The notes under the pieces: generated by a model
What the model was told of the DNA's origin: nothing
The model's database searches: none
Seen by the model: the letters and a program-made list of their open reading frames with translations, nothing else
Program-made: the position numbers and the translations under genes
Shown here: piece after piece, positions 1 through 7,232 of the stretch
How the letters are laid out: each line of letters opens with the position of its first letter
How positions within the stretch are numbered: position 1 is the first letter of the stretch
Source: Desulfobacteraceae bacterium
Lineage (GTDB): Bacteria; Desulfobacterota; Desulfobacteria; Desulfobacterales; Desulfosalsimonadaceae
Reading direction: 5' to 3'
Length of the DNA stretch: 13,300 bases
NCBI GenBank assembly: GCA_021162325.1
Contig: JAGGYV010000020.1
Location: 1-13,300, forward strand

Positions 1-789
1 ATGGAAACTTTTTTCACTGAAAAATTAATCCGTTTAATTTCTTTTGCCAGCGTACTGCTCATTATGGGCGGATGGGAAGTGCTGTTTCAACGAAAAAAAC
101 GCGTGGATTCCAAGTCCAGACGCTGGCTGAACAATCTCAGCCTGGTGGCGGTTGGCAACCTGATTCTGCGGACAGGCGTTGTCATGCTGCCGGTAACCTT
201 TGCCGCTTATGCCCAATCCAGGGGCATGGGCATATTCAACCAGCTTTCCCTGCCGGTGTGGGCCGACTGGATGGCCGCTGTCATCATTTTCGACTTTATC
301 ATCTACCTACAGCATATTCTATTTCATTTTGTGCCGATTTTTTGGCGGCTTCACCAGGTCCATCACTCGGATCTGGACATTGACGTGACCACGGCCATCC
401 GATTCCATCCCATTGAAATTATTTTATCAATTTTTATTAAACTCGCGGCGGTGGCAGCGTTCGGATTTCCCCCCGGCGCGGTTCTGCTTTTTGAAATTCT
501 GCTCAATGCAGCCGCCATGTTCAACCACGCCAATATCTATATCCCGCCATTGATGGACAAATTCATCCGTCTGCTAATCGTTACACCGGACATGCACCGG
601 GTGCATCATTCGGTGATCATAGCTGAATCCAACACCAACTTCGGATTCAGCCTGTCGGTATGGGACCGGATTTGCGGTACTTACCGGGCACAACCCAAAG
701 CCGGACATGACGGTATAATCATCGGCCTGACATATGCCCAAAAACCAAAATCCTTGATCCAGTTATTGATCATGCCGTTTAAAAAATAA
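1..789 (+). CDS. Sterol desaturase / fatty acid hydroxylase family membrane protein
   Basis: The 262-residue protein belongs to the fatty acid hydroxylase (sterol desaturase) superfamily of integral-membrane di-iron oxygenases. The histidine clusters are visible in order: H105-x3-H109, H118-x2-H121-H122 (HQVHHSD), H136 in RFHPIE, H176 in FNHAN, and H199-x2-H202-H203 (HRVHHS). Hydrophobic segments near residues 10-28, 46-70, 88-110 and 140-170 fit a multi-pass inner-membrane protein. The family hydroxylates or desaturates lipid or isoprenoid substrates, and the substrate here cannot be read from sequence. An oxygen-dependent enzyme would be a little unexpected in a strict anaerobe, so another lipid role is possible. 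The ATG is the first base of the window, so no upstream context or ribosome binding site can be checked and a longer protein is not excluded. It converges with mltA. Confidence 0.9.
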   Translation: METFFTEKLIRLISFASVLLIMGGWEVLFQRKKRVDSKSRRWLNNLSLVAVGNLILRTGVVMLPVTFAAYAQSRGMGIFNQLSLPVWADWMAAVIIFDFIIYLQHILFHFVPIFWRLHQVHHSDLDIDVTTAIRFHPIEIILSIFIKLAAVAAFGFPPGAVLLFEILLNAAAMFNHANIYIPPLMDKFIRLLIVTPDMHRVHHSVIIAESNTNFGFSLSVWDRICGTYRAQPKAGHDGIIIGLTYAQKPKSLIQLLIMPFKK

Positions 790-845
790 AATCCTCGCCA
801 CCGGCGACCTGAATTCATATTTTTTATTTTTGAGTGAGCCCTCAT

Positions 846-876
846 CCGGATAACCGGAAAAATTAAAAGTGAGCTA
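846..876. repeat. Dispersed repeat copy A, overlapping the mltA stop
   Basis: The stretch reads CCGGATAACCGG, an A-rich segment, then TTAAAAGTGAGCTA. It matches the reverse complement of 12817-12848 apart from one single-base indel and two substitutions. The CCGGataaCCGG core is partly symmetric. On the minus strand the TAG stop of mltA (874-876) forms the edge of the repeat. It looks like an intergenic repeat module rather than a terminator, as no U-tract follows a strong stem in either direction. Confidence 0.6.
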
Positions 877-2106
877 CTCCGGCTTTAAAACCAAAAAATA
901 CAACTGTCCCGGATGCTTCATATAACCGGCAGCAAGCGCTGCATAATTGCCGTTTCCCCAGAATATATCCGCCCTCCCCGGCCCCTTGATAGCGCTGCCC
1001 GTATCCTGGTTTAACAAAAAACGGGAAAACCGGCCCCATGAGCTAATTTTACCGGACGTATCCACCTTCGGCTTTTGGGTCTGAACAAAAACAAGCGCGC
1101 CTGCCGGTGCGGTTGAACGATCCAGGGCAACAGACCGGCCGGGGGTCAGTTCAATATTAAAGCAGCCGACCGTCCCTTTTTCCATTATTTCAAAAAATAT
1201 ATACCTGGGATTATAATTTAAAATATCATCCACTTCATCCGGATGGGCGTTGAGATATGCCCGAATGGTCTGCATGGATACGGTTTCTTTTGACAGTTTC
1301 TTTTTATCAATCAGGTATTTGCCTATACTTTTGTATGGGTGGCCATTGGAAATCTGATAATGCACATTCATCAGGTCTCCGTTTTCCAGGCTGATTTTCC
1401 CGGAACCCTGAACCTGAAGAAAAAACAGGTCCACCGGGTCATTAACCCATGCAATCGGTGAAGCATTAATTCCAGAAAACCCCTTTTCTTCTATCTGCTG
1501 CCGGCTGTAATAAGGAATAATCTCATTTCCCGTATCCCTGCCGATTTCCGTCTTCCCCCTGCAGCCGCTGGCAAATGTTACCAGGTCATCCGGACGGGAA
1601 TACACCGGAAACCTGAACGTTTCAGTCTGTTTTACGCTTCCAGACAGCAGGGGTTCATAGTAACCGGTAAACAGTACGGATTTTGCGGCACCATTTTGCA
1701 TAACCGCATACACATAAAAATATTGATCAATAAAAACGCTTAATTCTTTGCCGGAGGGTTTTTTCTCAATAAACGACAGAAACCGTTTTAAAGACCGGAT
1801 CAAATGGGCGGCCGAAAACGTGTCTTTTCCGAATGAAAACTTTCTTGTAGAAGGCAGCTTTTGATAATAGGCGATACTGCCGGAAATCGCTTCTTCCAGA
1901 TGCTTAAAATCCAGGTCATCTTCAAAAAAGGGGTGTTCGGAAACAGGCACCACTTGAAAAACCGGCTGTGACAAGGATTCGGATGAAGATTTCGCCGAGG
2001 CATCTGTCGTCAAACAAATAAAAAAAATCACTGCAAATATTGATAATATAAATATCGGTTTAGAAAACGCACTGGCTCCGAAAAAACAATGATTAATTTT
2101 TTTCAT
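874..2106 (-). CDS. mltA: MltA-type membrane-bound lytic murein transglycosylase A
   Basis: The 410-residue protein is a lytic transglycosylase, which cleaves the MurNAc-GlcNAc bond of peptidoglycan to leave 1,6-anhydro-MurNAc. A signal peptide covers about residues 1-39 (basic start, long hydrophobic core, cleavage after ASA). C31 is not in a good lipobox, so it may not be a lipoprotein like E. coli MltA. The MltA barrel domain includes the FTGYYEPLLSGS motif. The C-terminal 3D domain carries QDTGSAIKGPGRADIFWGNG, with D368 at the position of the known catalytic Asp and D380 in GRAD. The ATG overlaps the TGA of upstream rmuC (ATGA), implying translational coupling. Length and domain order fit proteobacterial MltA. 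Confidence 0.93.
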   Translation of the reverse strand: MKKINHCFFGASAFSKPIFILSIFAVIFFICLTTDASAKSSSESLSQPVFQVVPVSEHPFFEDDLDFKHLEEAISGSIAYYQKLPSTRKFSFGKDTFSAAHLIRSLKRFLSFIEKKPSGKELSVFIDQYFYVYAVMQNGAAKSVLFTGYYEPLLSGSVKQTETFRFPVYSRPDDLVTFASGCRGKTEIGRDTGNEIIPYYSRQQIEEKGFSGINASPIAWVNDPVDLFFLQVQGSGKISLENGDLMNVHYQISNGHPYKSIGKYLIDKKKLSKETVSMQTIRAYLNAHPDEVDDILNYNPRYIFFEIMEKGTVGCFNIELTPGRSVALDRSTAPAGALVFVQTQKPKVDTSGKISSWGRFSRFLLNQDTGSAIKGPGRADIFWGNGNYAALAAGYMKHPGQLYFLVLKPE

Positions 2107-3641
2107 ACGGAAGTCTCTTCACTTTCCCCATGGTCCTGTTCCATAGTTCGGGGTTTATTATCAACGGGAGATACTTTGGAAATATTATTTTTGCCTTTGA
2201 TGATGACGCCTAAATCTTCAAATTTCCGGGCAGACGGCAAAACGCGGCGTTCAAGAGATCCCACTGCCTTGTTATATGTATTGACGCACTTATCCAGGTC
2301 GCTGCCAAGGCTGTTGATATGGCTCACCATTTTTGCAATCCGGTTATACAATTCATTGCCCAGCTCACTGATGCGCTGCGCGTTCTCTGTCGTGTTTTCC
2401 TGCTTCCAGCCATAGGCAACCGCTTTTAGCAGTGAAATCAACGTGGTGGGAGTGGCCAGAATAACGCCTTTGTTTGCAGCGTCTTCAATCAAGGCCGGTT
2501 CTTTGGCAAGGGCTGCGCTGAAAAAATTCTCACCGGGCATAAACAGGACCACAAACTCAGGGGTTGGATTAAATCGGGTCCAGTATTCTTTTTTGGCCAG
2601 CTGTTTTACATGCGTCCGGACATGTGCGGCATGCCGGGTCAGCATTTCCTCTGCCCGATCCATATTTTCCGCTTCAAGAGAATCGAGATAAGCGATAATC
2701 GGCACCTTGGAATCCACAATGATCTTTCGGTCACCAGGCAGCTGGATGATCATATCCGGTCGGGCGGAATTTTCCCGGGTCTTATCCGTCTGCTGCTCAA
2801 AAAAATCACACCGGTTTTGCATACCGGATAGCTCCACCACCCGCCGCAGCGTAATCTCTCCCCACCGCCCCCTCACATGGGGCATCCGAAGCGCATTGAC
2901 GAGTTTTCCGGTTTCCTTATGGAGTTCATTTTGCGTTTGGCTCAAAGACACCATCTGCTGGGACAACTCACCATAGGCTTTTTCCCGCGTCTTTTCCATG
3001 GACCGGACCTGCAGGTCGTATTTATCTAAAGCATCGGCCACCGGCTGAATAAATTCTTTGACCGCCTTTTCTCTATTCTCAAAATCGGTTTTTGCCGCCT
3101 CGACATACTGGGTAAATGTCTGCCCGGCCAAATCGATGAACGACTGGTTGTTCTCACTCAGGGCTTTTGCGGACAAGGCCTTAAAAGAATCCGTCATGCG
3201 AATGGTCATTTCTTCCAGCATGGCCGCTTTTTCTTTGGCAATTTTCCGTTCACTTTCAATCCGGGTTTCCAGCTCCGTCAGACGCTGCTGCTGTTTGGCA
3301 ATCCGATCGGTTAATGAACGGTTTTCTTCTATTTGATCCGTAAGCATTTGTTTAACCGATGCCATTTGCTCAAGACTGGTGACAGCGGCGGTATGGGTGT
3401 TTGACAGATTGAAAAATCTGTCATTTAATGCAGCAAGCGACTGTCCGGATTTTGCCAGCGTGACCTGAAGGGATTCAATTTCTGCTGATTTTCCGGCAAT
3501 GGCCTGTGAAAGCGTTGCATTCGCAATTTTTTCGCCCCCCATCCGTTTAATGAACACCGACCGGGCAATCAGCCACCCCAACAAAAGACCGGCGAATAAG
3601 ACGCCCCCACTCCATATATAAATTTGATGTAAATAATCCAT
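2103..3641 (-). CDS. rmuC: RmuC family DNA recombination protein
   Basis: The 512-residue protein has the RmuC layout: an N-terminal membrane anchor (about residues 10-28), a long coiled coil (about 35-215, rich in K, E, Q and A heptads), and a nuclease-like RmuC domain. The domain shows PHVRGRWGEITLRRVVELSGM, RPDMIIQLPGD followed by IVDSKVP, and FVVLFMPGENFFSAAL with a downstream GVILATPTTLISLLKAVAYGW. The VDSK motif resembles the PD-(D/E)xK-type core proposed for this family. RmuC limits inversions at short inverted repeats in E. coli. Its biochemical activity is not settled. The stop overlaps the start of mltA. No strong Shine-Dalgarno sequence lies before the ATG. A TTGAGA/TATAGAT-like pair upstream on the minus strand is too weak to call as a promoter. 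Confidence 0.93.
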   Translation of the reverse strand: MDYLHQIYIWSGGVLFAGLLLGWLIARSVFIKRMGGEKIANATLSQAIAGKSAEIESLQVTLAKSGQSLAALNDRFFNLSNTHTAAVTSLEQMASVKQMLTDQIEENRSLTDRIAKQQQRLTELETRIESERKIAKEKAAMLEEMTIRMTDSFKALSAKALSENNQSFIDLAGQTFTQYVEAAKTDFENREKAVKEFIQPVADALDKYDLQVRSMEKTREKAYGELSQQMVSLSQTQNELHKETGKLVNALRMPHVRGRWGEITLRRVVELSGMQNRCDFFEQQTDKTRENSARPDMIIQLPGDRKIIVDSKVPIIAYLDSLEAENMDRAEEMLTRHAAHVRTHVKQLAKKEYWTRFNPTPEFVVLFMPGENFFSAALAKEPALIEDAANKGVILATPTTLISLLKAVAYGWKQENTTENAQRISELGNELYNRIAKMVSHINSLGSDLDKCVNTYNKAVGSLERRVLPSARKFEDLGVIIKGKNNISKVSPVDNKPRTMEQDHGESEETSV

Positions 3642-3803
3642 GGCGATGCGTTATAATCTATAATTGTTCAGGTTTTATATGGTCTCAAAAAATTCGGGCG
3701 CCCCCCATATTGTCATATTGCTTCTGAATTCCGGGCTATTGAGGGATTACCCGATTTTGAAATAATATTCTAAAATGTCTACAAATTCATTCATCCGGAC
3801 GAT

Positions 3804-4289
3804 TTATTCATCCGGCGGGCGAATAAATACACCACTTTTTCCGCCGGATTTTTTCTTCAGGCAGATATCGGAAATAACCATCGCCCGATCATGGGATTTG
3901 CACATATCATAAATGGTGAGGGCGGCTACCGACACCGCTGTCATCGCTTCCATCTCAACGCCGGTGCGATCAAATATTCTTACAGACGCGGTAATACCGA
4001 TGGCATAATGTTCTTCGTCCGGGAAGAAATCAACCTGTACATGCCCCATATTAATCGGATGACACATGGGAATCAAATCCGGTGTTTTCTTGGCGGCCAT
4101 GATACCGGCAATTCTTGCGGTTTCAAGCACATTCCCTTTCCGCGTCTCATTATTTATGATCTTTAAAAAAGTATCCGGCGTCATGGATATTTTTGCCTGA
4201 ACGACCGCCACCCGATCTGTTGGAGCCTTTTCGGTGACATCGACCATTCGAACATGACCTTTTTCATCCATATGGGTAAAGTCAGACAT
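3804..4289 (-). CDS. moaC: Cyclic pyranopterin monophosphate synthase MoaC
   Basis: MoaC converts the MoaA product 3',8-cyclo-7,8-dihydro-GTP to cyclic pyranopterin monophosphate in the cytoplasm, the second half of the first step of Moco synthesis. The protein is 161 residues, the same length as E. coli MoaC, and key residues fall at the same numbers: K51 (ETRKGNV), H77 in PMCHPI, D128 and K131 in YDMCKSHD. The glycine/lysine-rich tail LKKKSGGKSG is also typical. AAGGATG lies a few bases before the ATG and serves as ribosome binding site. The start codon directly follows the stop of a small in-frame ORF (4290-4406). The moaE-like gene lies upstream on the same strand, so the two are probably co-transcribed. 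A 162-base gap separates moaC from rmuC. Confidence 0.97.
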   Translation of the reverse strand: MSDFTHMDEKGHVRMVDVTEKAPTDRVAVVQAKISMTPDTFLKIINNETRKGNVLETARIAGIMAAKKTPDLIPMCHPINMGHVQVDFFPDEEHYAIGITASVRIFDRTGVEMEAMTAVSVAALTIYDMCKSHDRAMVISDICLKKKSGGKSGVFIRPPDE

Positions 4290-4406
4290 TTATACATCCT
4301 TTTTGATTTCTAATTTCACCGCACCTACTGCGTCAAAGGCTGCCCCGCATAGTTCACTATAGCGGGTCAGCATTTTCCTTGAATCTGCAACAAACTTGAA
4401 AATCAT
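4290..4406 (-). CDS. Possible 38-residue small protein or leader peptide abutting moaC
   Basis: On the minus strand an ATG at 4406 opens a 38-codon reading frame whose TAA (4292-4290) directly precedes the moaC ATG. The two are in the same frame with one stop codon between them. The peptide begins MIFKFVADSRKML, has a middle LCGAAFDAVGAV, and ends KLEIKKDV. Composition and codon choice look plausible for real protein, not low-complexity noise. No good Shine-Dalgarno sequence precedes the start, and the moaC ribosome binding site lies inside its last codons. I recognise no family. It could be a leader peptide coupling moaC translation, a small Moco-related protein, the decayed end of a lost gene, or chance. 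The gap between the moaE-like gene and moaC is otherwise empty. Confidence 0.3.
   Translation of the reverse strand: MIFKFVADSRKMLTRYSELCGAAFDAVGAVKLEIKKDV
4344..4366 (-). repeat. Hairpin upstream of moaC
   Basis: CCCGCATAG at 4344-4352 pairs with CTATAGCGGG at 4357-4366 with a single bulged base, leaving a 4-base loop. The stem lies inside the small ORF upstream of moaC, about 55 bases before the moaC start, and would form in the moaC leader RNA. No U-tract follows, so it is not an intrinsic terminator. I could not match the surrounding leader to the molybdenum-cofactor riboswitch consensus. Confidence 0.45.
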
Positions 4407-4452
4407 TTAATTTGGCTTAATCTTAAAATTCGTCTAAAAACCAAAAACTCCA

Positions 4453-4812
4453 TCAGACAAAAAACTCCGTCTTACTGGTCACCGTCGTCTTCACTGCGTT
4501 AAGGGTGCGTTCCAGAGCAGGTATTACCGTATCCCGAATGTCACCGGCCACGACAAGGGCCATAACATCATCGCCCACCGCCAGATGCCGGTCTTCCGCA
4601 ATTTCGATAATGATATCGATAATACCCGGCGTCTGTCTTTCCTTTTCAAGGATCTGTTCCAGTTTTTCATGATCCACGGAGACGGTTAAACCGGAAACTT
4701 TTCGCCCATCCCGTGACGTTCCCCGCACCACACCGTTATGGGCAAGAACCATTCCGGCTTTATCAAAATCCGGCCGCTGCCTGATCCGATTGATAATTTG
4801 CTGAATATCCAA
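4453..4812 (-). CDS. Divergent MoaE-like molybdopterin synthase large-subunit homologue
   Basis: The 119-residue protein fits a compact MoaE fold. Residues 19-31 (AGMVLAHNGVVRG) match the GAVVTFxGxVRG strand of MoaE with R30 kept, followed by a charged turn and a long helix. DRHLAVGDDVMALVVAG matches the HRxGxLxVGE region, and VKTTVTSKTEFF replaces the usual LKxxxPxWKKE. K108 and K114 could stand for the two catalytic lysines, but the HR motif and the WKKE signature are missing. MoaE transfers sulfur from thiocarboxylated MoaD to cyclic pyranopterin monophosphate. This variant may do so with altered residues, or it may be regulatory. The start is TTG, chosen because a good AAAGGAG lies 7 bases upstream and MoaE-like sequence begins near there. 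moaC lies downstream on the same strand. No moaD is visible. Confidence 0.75.
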   Translation of the reverse strand: MDIQQIINRIRQRPDFDKAGMVLAHNGVVRGTSRDGRKVSGLTVSVDHEKLEQILEKERQTPGIIDIIIEIAEDRHLAVGDDVMALVVAGDIRDTVIPALERTLNAVKTTVTSKTEFFV

Positions 4813-4819
4813 ATTTTTT

Positions 4820-4826
4820 CTCCTTT
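4820..4826 (-). promoter_or_regulatory. Shine-Dalgarno site for the TTG-started moaE-like gene
   Basis: On the minus strand AAAGGAG ends 7 bases before the TTG at 4812-4810. It is among the clearest ribosome binding sites in the window and decides the choice of the non-ATG start. Confidence 0.7.
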
Positions 4827-4875
4827 TACCTCACAATGGCAATTCCATGGATCTATTGAGTTCTATCGATAGCGT

Positions 4876-4940
4876 TGTAACGATTTTTCAGGCACTCAAG
4901 GGAATAGATGTTTAATTTCCGAGCCTGAAAAATCGCTACA
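4876..4940. repeat. 20-bp inverted repeat pair
   Basis: TGTAACGATTTTTCAGGCAC at 4876-4895 is the reverse complement of 4921-4940 with two mismatches, around a 25-base centre. It lies between mobA and the moaE-like gene, upstream of the latter. There is no coding potential. The shape fits a small palindromic intergenic repeat. A paired operator is less likely given the long, T-rich arms. Confidence 0.65.
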
Positions 4941-4996
4941 CCTTGTATATGGAACTGTTAACTTATTACATTATTTAATAAATACGATTACCTTTT

Positions 4997-5062
4997 CGGG
5001 AGGACATAAAGCCCTCCCCTACATGGTGCGATCTCTGTAGGGGCGGGGTTTATCCCCGCCCG
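4997..5062. repeat. REP-like palindrome with GTAGGGGCGGGG core
   Basis: The left arm 4997-5022 and the right arm 5037-5062 (starting GTAGGGGCGGGGTTTATCCC) are inverted copies matching at about 21 of 26 positions, with a 14-base centre. The right arm is itself nearly self-complementary (GGGCGGGG against CCCCGCCC). From memory, this GTAGGGGCGGG...CCCCGCCC motif recurs between genes in many environmental bacteria and acts like a REP/BIME-type element. Together with the repeat at 4876-4940 it fills most of the 321-base gap between the moaE-like gene and mobA. Confidence 0.65.
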
Positions 5063-5101
5063 TTATCGGGATAAATAATTAAATACGTCACCATGAAAAG
5101 C

Positions 5102-5139
5102 TTTTAACGGGACCGGCATTATTGATGGTCCCGTTAAAA
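5102..5139. repeat. Perfect 13-bp palindrome spanning the mobA stop codon
   Basis: TTTTAACGGGACC at 5102-5114 pairs exactly with GGTCCCGTTAAAA at 5127-5139, with a 12-base loop. The mobA TAA (5136-5134) lies inside the right arm. The hairpin would block 3' exonuclease decay of mobA mRNA. Because the stem starts with T and ends with A on both strands, neither transcript has a proper U-tract after it, so it is not a textbook intrinsic terminator. Confidence 0.6.
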
Positions 5140-5796
5140 ATAATCCTGGTTTTGTTCCAGCCATTGCTTTGCTTTTGAATAATCCCCGGCCGTATTGATG
5201 TTAAAAAAAGACATCAATTCCGGGTCTACTTGTTTCAATAAAGTTTCCGGAATCTTTTTTACCCGGACTTTCCTAAACATTTTTTTGATCTGGAATTTTT
5301 TTTCTTCAATCTGTCGTTCCATGAGCGACAAACAGGATTTTGAATACACGGCACAAAGCTGTTCTGTCCCGTCAGCCGTTTCAGGAATCACGACAGCAGC
5401 GCCGGGTTCAATATGCGAAACAACCGTTTCCACCATTTCTTTTTTTAAAAATGGCGTATCACACGCAGTGACAAATATAAACGGGGTGCGGGCATAAAAC
5501 AGGCCCGCGTGAATGCCAGTCAGCGAACTCCGATATGAATAAATATCCGTAACGATATTCACATCCCATTCAAGATATGCCATGGGCTGATTTGTCACAA
5601 GAATTATTTCCTCAAACACGGCCTTGAAAGCATCATAAATATTATCAATCACACGGCTGTTACCAAAATTGATAAACGCCTTATTTTTACCGGCAAACCG
5701 TTTATTTAAGCCACCGGCAAGAATGACACCGGTACAAGCGGTATCGGAATTATTTATGTTTACCATCTCTTTTTTTTCACTCTTTTTCTTTGTCAT
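5134..5796 (-). CDS. mobA: Molybdenum cofactor guanylyltransferase MobA
   Basis: MobA transfers GMP from GTP to the molybdenum cofactor, giving the guanine dinucleotide form used by bacterial DMSO-reductase-family enzymes such as formate dehydrogenases. It acts in the cytoplasm before Tat export. From the ATG at 5796 the protein is 220 residues. The nucleotidyltransferase signature LAGG (26-29) with R33 and K39 is clear, followed by VTD (D84), LTGI (93-96) and the metal-binding D113 in TACDTPF. Length is normal (E. coli MobA is 194). A TTG one codon upstream would extend it by one residue, and ATG codon 11 (MVNINN) is another possible start. No good Shine-Dalgarno sequence favours any of them. 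The gene diverges from pyrR-moaB-tat. Its stop sits in a 13-bp palindrome. Confidence 0.93.
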   Translation of the reverse strand: MTKKKSEKKEMVNINNSDTACTGVILAGGLNKRFAGKNKAFINFGNSRVIDNIYDAFKAVFEEIILVTNQPMAYLEWDVNIVTDIYSYRSSLTGIHAGLFYARTPFIFVTACDTPFLKKEMVETVVSHIEPGAAVVIPETADGTEQLCAVYSKSCLSLMERQIEEKKFQIKKMFRKVRVKKIPETLLKQVDPELMSFFNINTAGDYSKAKQWLEQNQDYF

Positions 5797-6132
5797 CAAA
5801 ATTTATTTTTTTACAGGATCATCTTTTAAGAAATCGATTAATTGCCGTCAGGTTAGGAGAAATCCCATTCAAAATCAAGATGGCTTTGAAAAAAATCACG
5901 GATTCTGAGGCATAATTCTTTGTTTTTTGTTACAAACAAAGACATGATTAAAAAATTTTGTTTTACCGGTTGATCCAAATATTTCACCCATAAAAGGTTT
6001 TGAATAAATCTTGATCTTTTTAAAATCCTTAGTATACACTGACTCTCATTGAGCTTTTATTGACCCCCTTTTTACCACAAACAGAATTGACCGCTTTTCC
6101 TGTTTGACAAACTAAAAATAAGGGCTAACCAC
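5797..6132. other. Divergent intergenic region between mobA and pyrR
   Basis: This AT-rich stretch of about 330 bases lies between divergent genes, so it should carry both promoters. It holds the promoter candidate at 6011-6038 and an AT-rich 9-bp hairpin (TCTTTGTTT at 5917-5925 with its complement at 5934-5942). Poly-T runs precede mobA. No ORF, tRNA or recognisable PyrR-binding RNA element is seen. I find no convincing ModE-type operator by eye. Confidence 0.5.
6011..6038 (+). promoter_or_regulatory. Candidate sigma-70 promoter for the pyrR-moaB-tat operon
   Basis: TTGATC at 6011-6016 and TATACA at 6033-6038 are separated by 16 bases in an AT-rich context. Transcription would start near 6045, leaving a leader of about 88 bases before pyrR. 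TTGACC and TTGACA boxes farther downstream lack a properly spaced -10. Confidence 0.35.
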
Positions 6133-6672
6133 ATGGGCAACATTCACATGATTCTGGATGCAATAGACGTTGAACGTATCCTGAAAAAAATAACGGATAC
6201 CATTATTGAAACCCACAAACACCTGGACAGACTTGCGCTTATCGGTATCCACACCCGGGGGGTATTTCTTGCCCATCGCATCCGATCCATGATTAATGAA
6301 TCCACTGGCATTGAGCTGAATACCGGTACGGTGGATATCAATCTCTACCGTGACGACTGGACCCGGATCGGCGCACAGCCGGTTGTCCGAAAAAGTGATA
6401 TCTCATTTAACATTGATGAGAAACAGATCATTTTAATCGATGATGTCCTGTTTACCGGACGAACAGTCCGGGCGGGCATGGACGCGCTCATGGACTTCGG
6501 GCGGCCGGACCGCATTGAACTGGCCGTATTCATTGACCGCGGGCACAGAGAGCTGCCGATCCATGCCGACTATATCGGGCAAACCGTTAAAACAACCATC
6601 AACCAGGCGGTCAATGTCCTGCTCAAGGAAATTGATGAAGTTGACCGGGTAGATATCCTGCCGGTGAAATAA
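6133..6672 (+). CDS. pyrR: PyrR: pyr regulator / uracil phosphoribosyltransferase
   Basis: The 179-residue protein matches PyrR in length (about 180) and motifs. These include the early IGIHTRGVFLAHRI segment, VDINLYRDD, and the PRPP-binding loop ILIDDVLFTGRT (100-111, acidic pair D103-D104). The tail VDRVDILPVK is also typical. In Firmicutes PyrR binds pyr leader RNA in response to UMP and also makes UMP from uracil and PRPP. In proteobacteria its RNA-binding role is less established. No pyr gene or PyrR-binding attenuator is visible nearby, so uracil salvage is the safer reading. The TAA is followed one base later by the moaB start, so the two genes are co-transcribed. The ATG at 6133 has only a weak AAGGGC before it. 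The ATG at 6148 (MILDA) is a possible alternative. Confidence 0.92.
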   Translation: MGNIHMILDAIDVERILKKITDTIIETHKHLDRLALIGIHTRGVFLAHRIRSMINESTGIELNTGTVDINLYRDDWTRIGAQPVVRKSDISFNIDEKQIILIDDVLFTGRTVRAGMDALMDFGRPDRIELAVFIDRGHRELPIHADYIGQTVKTTINQAVNVLLKEIDEVDRVDILPVK

Positions 6673-6673
6673 T

Positions 6674-7183
6674 ATGGGACATAAAGAGCATAAAAAAAAT
6701 GCATTGAAAAAATTGAACGTCGGGATTATTACGGTTTCAACCACTCGAACCCTGGCCGAAGATAAAAGCGGCTTTTGGATGAAAAAACAGGCGAAGAAAG
6801 AAGGGCATGAGGTGGTCATTCACCGCGTTGTCGGGGATAATCGACAGCTGATCGAGCGGGCGGTCTGGAAAATTATCACCGATATGGCACCGAACATCCT
6901 GCTGATCACCGGCGGAACCGGGGTAAACCCGACAGATGTCACCATTGAAGCGGTTCGCCCTATGTTTGCCAAAGAACTGACGGCTTTCGGCACACTTTTT
7001 ACATTGCTCAGCTATGAGGAGATTGACTCGGCAGCCATTCTTTCCCGTGCCACCGCCGGTGTCATTAATCAAACAACCGTGTTCTGCCTGCCCGGAAGTT
7101 TAAACGCCTGCAAACTGGCATGCAAGGCACTGATCTTCCCGGAAGCCGGTCATATTGCCGCCCATGTCAACAAGGAACAATAA
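6674..7183 (+). CDS. moaB: MoaB/MogA-family molybdopterin adenylyltransferase
   Basis: The MoaB/MogA family adenylylates molybdopterin using ATP, preparing it for metal insertion by MoeA. This 169-residue protein resembles MoaB in length and pattern. GIITVSTTRTLAEDKSG opens the fold. LLITGGTGVNPTDVT (GGTG at 80-83, D88) forms the pterin site. AFGTLFTLLSYEEI and SRATAG follow, with FCLPGSLNA (PGS 140-142) near the end. MogA-type proteins are usually about 195 residues, so MoaB is the better label. MoaB activity varies between species: E. coli MoaB is inactive, while archaeal homologues are active. No MogA is in the window. It begins one base after the pyrR stop, with a weak GGTGA as the only upstream Shine-Dalgarno candidate, which suggests coupling. 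Confidence 0.92.
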   Translation: MGHKEHKKNALKKLNVGIITVSTTRTLAEDKSGFWMKKQAKKEGHEVVIHRVVGDNRQLIERAVWKIITDMAPNILLITGGTGVNPTDVTIEAVRPMFAKELTAFGTLFTLLSYEEIDSAAILSRATAGVINQTTVFCLPGSLNACKLACKALIFPEAGHIAAHVNKEQ

Positions 7184-7216
7184 TGTCGGCAAATAATAAA
7201 AGAATTAATTCTAATT

Positions 7217-7222
7217 AAGGAG
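7217..7222 (+). promoter_or_regulatory. Shine-Dalgarno site for the Tat gene
   Basis: AAGGAG ends 10 bases before the ATG at 7233. A 12-bp perfect palindrome, AGAATTAATTCT, lies just upstream at 7201-7212. The spacing supports this ATG. Confidence 0.65.
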
Positions 7223-7232
7223 TCTTAAAATT

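Noticed and set aside
795..829. Terminator after the desaturase-like gene
   Set aside because: The TCGCC/GGCGA stem is 5 bp and the T-run starts about 13 bases later, too far for an intrinsic terminator.
2089..3336. Several plus-strand frames opposite rmuC
   Set aside because: They are antisense to a clear RmuC with a full-length domain pattern.
3891..4166. A 91-codon plus-strand open frame opposite moaC
   Set aside because: It is fully inside a canonical moaC with all catalytic residues, so it is an antisense shadow.
4290..4452. Molybdenum cofactor riboswitch upstream of moaC
   Set aside because: Only one bulged hairpin is visible. The conserved multi-helix pattern could not be recognised, and part of the region reads as an open frame.
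5102..5139. Intrinsic terminator at the mobA end
   Set aside because: The stem is perfect, but neither strand has a U-tract after it. It is kept as a palindrome only.
6433..6819. A 128-codon minus-strand open frame across the pyrR/moaB junction
   Set aside because: It overlaps two well-supported genes and has no family-like motifs or ribosome binding site.
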